Source of the DNA: an uncultured Collinsella sp.
Lineage (GTDB): Bacteria > Actinomycetota > Coriobacteriia > Coriobacteriales > Coriobacteriaceae
Direction: 5' to 3'
Length of the DNA stretch: 22,467 nucleotides
Assembly (NCBI GenBank): GCA_958451615.1
Contig: CAUDQR010000030.1
Span: forward strand, 1 to 22,467
The position numbers and the translations under genes are program-made. The notes under the pieces are model-generated. The model was not told the origin of the DNA. It worked only from the letters and a program-made list of their open reading frames with translations, and did no database searches. Positions 19,101-22,467 of this stretch are shown here, piece after piece. Positions within the stretch are counted from its first letter, which is position 1; each line of letters opens with the position of its first letter.

Positions 19101-19478
19101 GTAGCCCTCGTCAAAGCGATGCGGAATAAACGGCGTGACATCGGCGCCAAACGTGCGCAGTGCCTCGGTCAACAGGCAGGTCGACGTAATACCGTCAACG
19201 TCAAAATCGCCAAAGACCGCAATGTGCTCGTGGTTGCAAATAGCACGCTCGACGCGGTCGGCAACGACCGACATGTCCGGGATAATGAGTGGGTCGGCCC
19301 AGTCGCGATCGAGCGAAGGCGTCAAAAACAGCTGACCTTCTTCGATGGATGTAATGCCGTGCGCGACCATAATACGCGCCACCAGCCCGGGAATGCCCAG
19401 GCCAGCCGAAAGCTCCTTTTCGAGCTCGGGGTTTTGCTGAGCGACCGCCCAGCGATGCGTCGTCTTAAGCGATGACAT
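16191..19478 (-). CDS. recJ: RecJ exonuclease fused to a RecQ-like superfamily 2 helicase
   Basis: The 1095-residue protein joins two activities. Residues 1-570 are RecJ, the 5'-3' single-strand exonuclease: FGDFDVDGITS (91-96), TVDNGIA (D150), TDHHEP (172-174), RLNAAGRMADP and RRGGHAGAVGVT, then an OB-like region. Residues 600-960 are a helicase: GTGRGKS (647-653), FVYPLRALVADQ, LTTPEF, IDEAHH (752-755), ATATAT, STSAFGEGVNLP and QMSGRAGRDG (929-938). The tail (960-1095) looks helical, without the RecQ zinc cysteines. Normal RecJ has about 560-580 residues. The frame also opens with GTG at 19523, but ATG at 19478 with GGGGGTG seven bases upstream is preferred. It heads the recJ-rel unit. A single open frame with all motifs intact argues against an assembly artefact. 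Confidence 0.95.
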   Translation of the reverse strand: MSSLKTTHRWAVAQQNPELEKELSAGLGIPGLVARIMVAHGITSIEEGQLFLTPSLDRDWADPLIIPDMSVVADRVERAICNHEHIAVFGDFDVDGITSTCLLTEALRTFGADVTPFIPHRFDEGYGLSRAALDRVNELTRPQLIVTVDNGIAAKEEVSYLESLGIDLVVTDHHEPSDQVPQGVPLTDPKLEDEGPSRELAGAGVALKLVQVLGERLGKPSYWRSLIEVAALGTVSDMMPLTPENRALVAEGIQQMRATARPGYIALAALAKADLSTITADGLSFSLIPRLNAAGRMADPKLALDLLLARDPIEASALAAELEEINRQRREIEAELTRDAMAKVEETYDGGRAIVVGGEGWHEGVKGIVASRLTNRYHVPALLFSIEDGVARGSGRSVGKVNLFDAVERCSDLLIRRGGHAGAVGVTIEASKLDEFRRRLSAVLSELPAEDFEDTDEVAATVDLSELNIETIEQISRLEPFGQGNKVPLLAAEGVTMCDRAVVGKTGEHMRFVATDGAASVPAIMFRVPQIDRLINCDSAVDLVFEAVAEHWQGRVKPKLMIKDVLVRDTAASNIDDPACELRRGVQPADSGLRLESRKRETLAQLSYTELTRSLIHSFIGSNQPHRAQVEALDALADHQSVLAVMGTGRGKSLIFHVHAAREAVLRGRASIFVYPLRALVADQAYHLSSTMAALGIGVGVLTGETVEAARDDVFAGLASGRTGIVLTTPEFLSIHRDRFARSGRIGFVVIDEAHHAGLAKGGDRSAYLDMPDILKALGDPVVMAATATATAPVVAELARMLPITRTVVDETVRENLQLEDDRDLASRENRLVSIVATGEKTVIYVNSRDQSVALAKTLRKRVPDCATHIAFYNAGLARSDRRRVEEAFRDGSLSCIVSTSAFGEGVNLPDIRHVVLYHMPFGAIEFNQMSGRAGRDGQPAVIHLLYSSRDARINERLLDCYAPERDELVTLYRALQTMWRSNRGKTGDDSFCASDIDIAQMCLAIDARTPVDERSVESGLGIFEELGFCRVSGFDDTRRIAMAENPGRVQLSRSIRYLEGLRSRMEFSAFRSWALDSCASDMLAKVNRPIVPRA

Positions 19479-19530
19479 AGGCGCCCACCCCCGATAGGGG
19501 CAGGTCGCCGCGATACCTCTCACGGTTCAT
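19465..19530 (-). CDS. Short upstream ORF overlapping the recJ start
   Basis: ATG at 19530 opens a 21-codon frame (MNRERYRGDLPLSGVGAYVIA) ending in TAA 9-13 bases past the recJ ATG, in a different frame. GAGGA lies nine bases ahead of it. CCCC-TATC-GGGG (19489-19500) within it covers part of the likely recJ ribosome-binding site, so reading the short ORF could free that site. Could equally be chance. Confidence 0.4.
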   Translation of the reverse strand: MNRERYRGDLPLSGVGAYVIA

Positions 19531-19550
19531 AGCGATGAGTCCTCTGTGTA

Positions 19551-19592
19551 TGCCCGCTTCGGCAGGCAGATCTGTTGAACGGATTTATTATA
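19551..19592 (-). promoter_or_regulatory. Candidate recJ promoter and leader hairpin
   Basis: On the minus strand a perfect TATAAT lies at 19592-19587, but no good -35 is found at 16-18 bases. It would give a leader with a 7-bp hairpin TGCCTGC-CGAA-GCGGGCA (19568-19551) before the short upstream ORF. Confidence 0.5.
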
Positions 19593-19657
19593 CCGTGCAG
19601 AGCAGACGCAAATCGCCGCAGCACGCCGCGGTTTCGGTAAACGATGCCGGTAATAGC

Positions 19658-19672
19658 CTCGAAATATTCGAG
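19658..19672. promoter_or_regulatory. Palindrome in the recJ/transporter divergent region, possible operator
   Basis: CTCGAA-ATA-TTCGAG is a perfect 6-bp inverted repeat with a 3-base centre between the two divergent genes. A further GACGC...GCGTC repeat lies at 19688-19703. It looks like a dimeric regulator site; no regulator gene is adjacent. No convincing promoter for the plus-strand gene was found. Confidence 0.35.
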
Positions 19673-19754
19673 CGTTTCTGACGCACGGACGCATGCGAGC
19701 GTCTAGCATATCCATTCAAAACGGGTTCACGGGCAAAGGGAGTCACAAGCGCAT

Positions 19755-20753
19755 ATGAAGCAATGGGTTGGACTGGGCAAGTTTCTCGCGGGGCACATGC
19801 AGGTCATCGTTCCGATTTGCGTGGCGCTCGGCGTGCTCTTTCCCCAACAGATTGGCGTGCTCAAGCCCATCGTTCCCGCCCTGTTTGCCTTTATGACATT
19901 CCAAGGCGCGCTCAGCAACACCTTTCACCAGGTAACCGAGGTGTTCCGCCGTCCGTTGCACCTAGTCTTGGCGCTGCTCGTCTCGGCGGTGCTTATTCCC
20001 ATCGCGGCGTATGCCATGGGGTCACTCTTCTTTGGCTCCAACCCCAACCTTGTCTGCGGCATTGTGCTCGAATACAGCGTGCCCGTGGCCGTCACCGCTT
20101 TTATGTGGATCAGCATGTTCGGCGGCAACGGCCCGCTCGCGCTCACCATCATCCTGACGTCCTCGGTCATCTCACCTGTGACGATTCCGCTTACGCTCAA
20201 GCTCCTGCTGGGCGCCACCGTCTCGATCGACGTGCCGAGCATGATGCAGAACATGGCCTTTATGATCGCCATCCCCGCTGTGCTCGGTATTGCCATCAAT
20301 GAACTCACGCGCGGCTGGGGCCACGAGAAACTCTCTCCCGCGCTCTCGCCCGCCTGCAAGTTCATGATGATGGGCGTCATCGCGTCCAACTCCACCGCTA
20401 TGAGCGAGTACGTGCTACACATAAACGCGGTGCGCCTGGAAGTCGCCCTCTTTATTTTGGTCTTCGCCATCAGCGGCTTTGTCGTCGGTTTTCTGGTCGC
20501 ACGTGCGCTGCATCTGCCATATAGCGAGACGACTACCATGTGCTTTACCTGCGGCATGCGCAACATCTCTTCGGGTGCCGTCATCGCCACGCAGTACTTT
20601 CCAGGCGAGGTCGTGTTCCCCGTCATGTGCGGCACGCTGTTTCAGCAGGTGCTGGCCTCGATTATCGGGCATCTCTTTGAGTGCCTAACCGGCGAGGAGC
20701 GCACCAAACAGCGCAAGCGGGTCGAAGCCGGCCGCGACGCGTTGGCACGCTAG
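19755..20753 (+). CDS. BASS-family (bile acid:sodium symporter type) transporter
   Basis: The 332-residue membrane protein has about nine to ten helices and the BASS/SBF family pattern: VIVPICVALGVLFPQQIGVLKPIVPALFAFMTFQGAL at the N-terminus, VCGIVLEYSVPVAVTAFMWISMFGGNGPLAL in the middle, and the conserved CGMRNISSGAVIATQYFPGEVVFPV near the C-terminus, where sodium-binding residues lie in characterised members. Family members import bile acids, pantothenate, keto acids or other organic anions with sodium. In a gut bacterium bile acids are tempting, but the sequence does not show it. The ATG has only a distant GGGAG (12 bases). It is alone on the plus strand and converges on the GalT-like gene, 30 nt apart. 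Confidence 0.88.
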   Translation: MKQWVGLGKFLAGHMQVIVPICVALGVLFPQQIGVLKPIVPALFAFMTFQGALSNTFHQVTEVFRRPLHLVLALLVSAVLIPIAAYAMGSLFFGSNPNLVCGIVLEYSVPVAVTAFMWISMFGGNGPLALTIILTSSVISPVTIPLTLKLLLGATVSIDVPSMMQNMAFMIAIPAVLGIAINELTRGWGHEKLSPALSPACKFMMMGVIASNSTAMSEYVLHINAVRLEVALFILVFAISGFVVGFLVARALHLPYSETTTMCFTCGMRNISSGAVIATQYFPGEVVFPVMCGTLFQQVLASIIGHLFECLTGEERTKQRKRVEAGRDALAR

Positions 20754-20783
20754 GCTGTCCGCATTACGCGGGTGCTAGTCTTG

Positions 20784-21581
20784 CTATACGAGCGTTTCCA
20801 GATGCGCACGCAGACGCTCAGCATCGATATCGAGCGTCGTCTCGGCATTGACTTGGGCCAAACGATAGCCGACAAAGTAGGGCGAAACCACCCAACGCGG
20901 CAGCGCCTTGGCAATGGTCCGACCGCCCAGGTGATAGAAGAACAAGTTGTACGACTCTGCGCGACCACCGTGGTGCTCGTTTAGGATATAGCGCAGAGCT
21001 ACCTGGATCGCATCGGCAAAGAGATCCGCCTCGGCTTGGTCTCGTGCGTCATCGCTGGCGGCGATTCCCTGCGGGGCTGAAACGTTGATCTCAAAGAACC
21101 CCATGATCGGTTCGGCTGAGATATTGACCGAGATTCTCCCCTGTTGCCAGACATTGATGCCTTCGAAATTGGCGGAAGCCAGCGAAGCATAGCCGTCTTC
21201 CTGCTCCAAACCCACAATCTGCATGTGCGGATGGACCAGACTGCCGCCCGAAAGTGGGCCCTTGTTCTTGTACATGAGAACGCTGCGATACTGTCGGGAG
21301 TCAATCATCCGCTGCCAGCAATCCAGGGCAAACCGCATAACATGATGCAGCTCGTCCGGCGCATAGGTCACCAGGTCGGCGTCGTGGTCGGACGACTCAA
21401 TCAATACGGTCTGGCGAGTGGCCCGCAAGGTCTTAAACTTATTCTCGAGCCAGATGCAGCCACCGTCGCGCCGGATGATATTGGCGAGTTCCTCGGTATC
21501 GCAAAAGGGGCACGCGGTGCCGGGACGACGGTTGTCGTCGGGCTTACCGTTCGCCTGCTGAACGTCAAATACCAGCGCCAC
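20784..21581 (-). CDS. GalT/HIT-like nucleotidyl transferase family protein (DUF4931-like)
   Basis: The 265-residue product shows two hallmarks of galactose-1-phosphate uridylyltransferase-like proteins: a CPFC pair near the N-terminus (C24, C27), probably for zinc, and HPHMQ (H117, H119, Q121) within GGSLVHPHMQIVG, equal to the catalytic HPHxQ of GalT. Overall it resembles the shorter DUF4931-type proteins more than true GalT, so the substrate is unknown. The start is GTG, eight bases after GGAGG, and that GGAGG lies inside the last codons of cutC. With only three bases between the genes they are translationally coupled. Confidence 0.75.
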   Translation of the reverse strand: MALVFDVQQANGKPDDNRRPGTACPFCDTEELANIIRRDGGCIWLENKFKTLRATRQTVLIESSDHDADLVTYAPDELHHVMRFALDCWQRMIDSRQYRSVLMYKNKGPLSGGSLVHPHMQIVGLEQEDGYASLASANFEGINVWQQGRISVNISAEPIMGFFEINVSAPQGIAASDDARDQAEADLFADAIQVALRYILNEHHGGRAESYNLFFYHLGGRTIAKALPRWVVSPYFVGYRLAQVNAETTLDIDAERLRAHLETLV

Positions 21582-21584
21582 GGG

Positions 21585-22262
21585 TTATACCTCCAGCGGC
21601 ACGATCTTGGTGCCATGGAGTTCGGAGACGCCCAGTGCCGCCGCCACGGTATCGCGATTGGCCGTGGAAATGCCGCCACCGGGAAGAATGGTCAGGCGGT
21701 CGCCCGCATACTCGACAAGACGCGACAGGTGCTCCAGGTTGTCCTCGATCGGCGTTCCGGCAGCACCACCATGCGTCAGGATGCGCGTGATGCCGCAGTC
21801 GGCGAGTGTGTCAATGGCATCGAGCTGAGCCTCGGGCGAGAGCTGGTCAAAGGCCATGTGGAAGGTGATATCGATGGCCCCGCGCTTGCACTCCTCGGTC
21901 GCGCAGCCCGTAGCCATCACGAGGGCGCCGAGGGTGAGCTCGTCGAGCGCCCAGCCGCCGGCACAGGGCTTGCAGCAGCCAAAGACCAGGCCGTCAACGC
22001 CGGCGCTCACGGCAAGACCCAAGTCCATCTCCATCATGCGCAGCTCGTCCTGGTTGTAGTGAAAGTCACCGCCACGCGGGCGAATCATGCACATCACTCG
22101 CGCGTCATGCTCGTGAGCATAGCTGACCGTAGTGCTGATAACGCCGGCCGAGGGCGTGGTACCACCGACGGCAAGGTTGTCGCACAACTCGATGCGCTTA
22201 GCACCGGCATCGATAGCCGCCGGCACACGCTCAAAGTTCTCGGCACAAAACTCGTACAGCAT
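21585..22262 (-). CDS. cutC: CutC family protein
   Basis: The 225-residue protein is a TIM-barrel CutC, a cytosolic family first tied to copper tolerance in E. coli, though the biochemical role is unsettled. It shows EFCAENFERVPAAIDAGAKRIELC, DNLAVGGTTPSAG, VMCMIRPRGGDFHYNQDE, FHMAFDQ and the C-terminal LTILPGGGISTANRD. A longer frame starts at 22301, but the ATG at 22262, with GGGGG seven bases upstream, gives the family N-terminus MLYEFCAENF. It is followed at three bases by a GalT-like gene, which is an uncommon partner; no copper transporter or regulator is nearby. Confidence 0.93.
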   Translation of the reverse strand: MLYEFCAENFERVPAAIDAGAKRIELCDNLAVGGTTPSAGVISTTVSYAHEHDARVMCMIRPRGGDFHYNQDELRMMEMDLGLAVSAGVDGLVFGCCKPCAGGWALDELTLGALVMATGCATEECKRGAIDITFHMAFDQLSPEAQLDAIDTLADCGITRILTHGGAAGTPIEDNLEHLSRLVEYAGDRLTILPGGGISTANRDTVAAALGVSELHGTKIVPLEV

Positions 22263-22349
22263 AGATAGCCCCCAGGAGACATTTCGATTTCCACACGGCA
22301 TTGTCGCACGTTAAATAGCAACCCGCACGATGGAACAAAACCTTGACAA

Positions 22350-22394
22350 GGAGTGTCCCAAAGTGCCGGCACATAAGGAACGTCCCCAGGTGCC
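22350..22394. repeat. REP-like imperfect direct repeat upstream of cutC
   Basis: GGAGTGTCCCAAAGTGCC (22350-22367) and GGAACGTCCCCAGGTGCC (22377-22394) are two 18-base units with five differences, spaced 27 bases. A third partial unit GAACGTCC lies at 22411-22418. The minus-strand form, GGCAC..GGGAC..TCC, resembles short repeats linked to REP-type elements in other genomes, from memory and not checked. No transposase is in the window. Confidence 0.5.
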
Positions 22395-22446
22395 ACCTTG
22401 AGCGATGGGCACTCATTTAAGAACGTCCATTACAGTCGAAATTGTC

Positions 22447-22467
22447 AGCCCGGGACCGTCTCGGGCT
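22447..22467. terminator. Possible hairpin at the window edge
   Basis: AGCCCG and CGGGCT flank nine bases at the very end of the window. It could be a terminator stem for a gene beyond the edge, but any T-run is cut off. Confidence 0.3.

Noticed and set aside
20754..20783. Bidirectional terminator between the convergent BASS and GalT-like genes
   Set aside because: Only a 4-bp CCGC/GCGG stem without T-run could be drawn.
21144..22268. 374-codon plus-strand open frame
   Set aside because: Antisense to cutC and the GalT-like gene, both strongly supported.

Overview
The window looks like an ordinary chromosomal stretch of a fairly GC-rich, anaerobic, gut-type actinobacterium. I would guess class Coriobacteriia, near Collinsella, but this rests on overall protein character and the mix of actinobacterial rel/recJ genes with a Firmicutes-like phosphotransferase (PTS) operon. 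No marker was searched. Almost everything lies on the minus strand. I see no insertion sequence, prophage, integrase, CRISPR array or toxin island, and I do not see a wholly new defence or mobile system. The best novelty candidates are a RecJ-helicase fusion protein, unusual translation and transcription control ahead of infC, a half-duplicated tRNA-Leu, a long cruciform-type repeat, and hairpins in most gaps of a sugar operon.

Layout from left to right. Positions 1-120 may hold the tail of a plus-strand gene. Positions 252-1681 are the translation operon infC-rpmI-rplT (minus), with a strong terminator and a long leader containing an attenuator-like hairpin; infC very probably starts at AUA. 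Positions 1711-2026 hold tRNA-Leu(CAA), its terminator, and a second broken copy of the tRNA 3' end plus terminator. A cytosolic transglutaminase-like protein follows (2066-3499), then a gene-free stretch (3500-3853) with a 94-nt stem-loop element and a half copy of it, then class II fructose-bisphosphate aldolase (3854-4720).

Positions 4909-12933 form a beta-glucoside utilisation operon read right to left: LicR-type regulator, PTS EIIA, EIIB, EIIC, two GH1 6-phospho-beta-glucosidases, and an AEC-family permease coupled to the last glucosidase. The PTS imports and phosphorylates cellobiose-like sugars, the two GH1 enzymes split them to glucose-6-phosphate plus glucose or aglycone, and fba sits in the adjoining glycolytic gene. 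The permease could move a product or aglycone (inference).

Positions 13050-19530 carry recJ(-helicase), rel and a metallo-beta-lactamase-fold hydrolase in the same order and strand, resembling the recJ-apt-rel-dtd neighbourhood of Firmicutes but without apt or dtd. A BASS-family transporter follows on the plus strand (19755-20753). It converges on a coupled pair on the minus strand, cutC and a GalT/HIT-like protein. The right end carries a short REP-like direct repeat.
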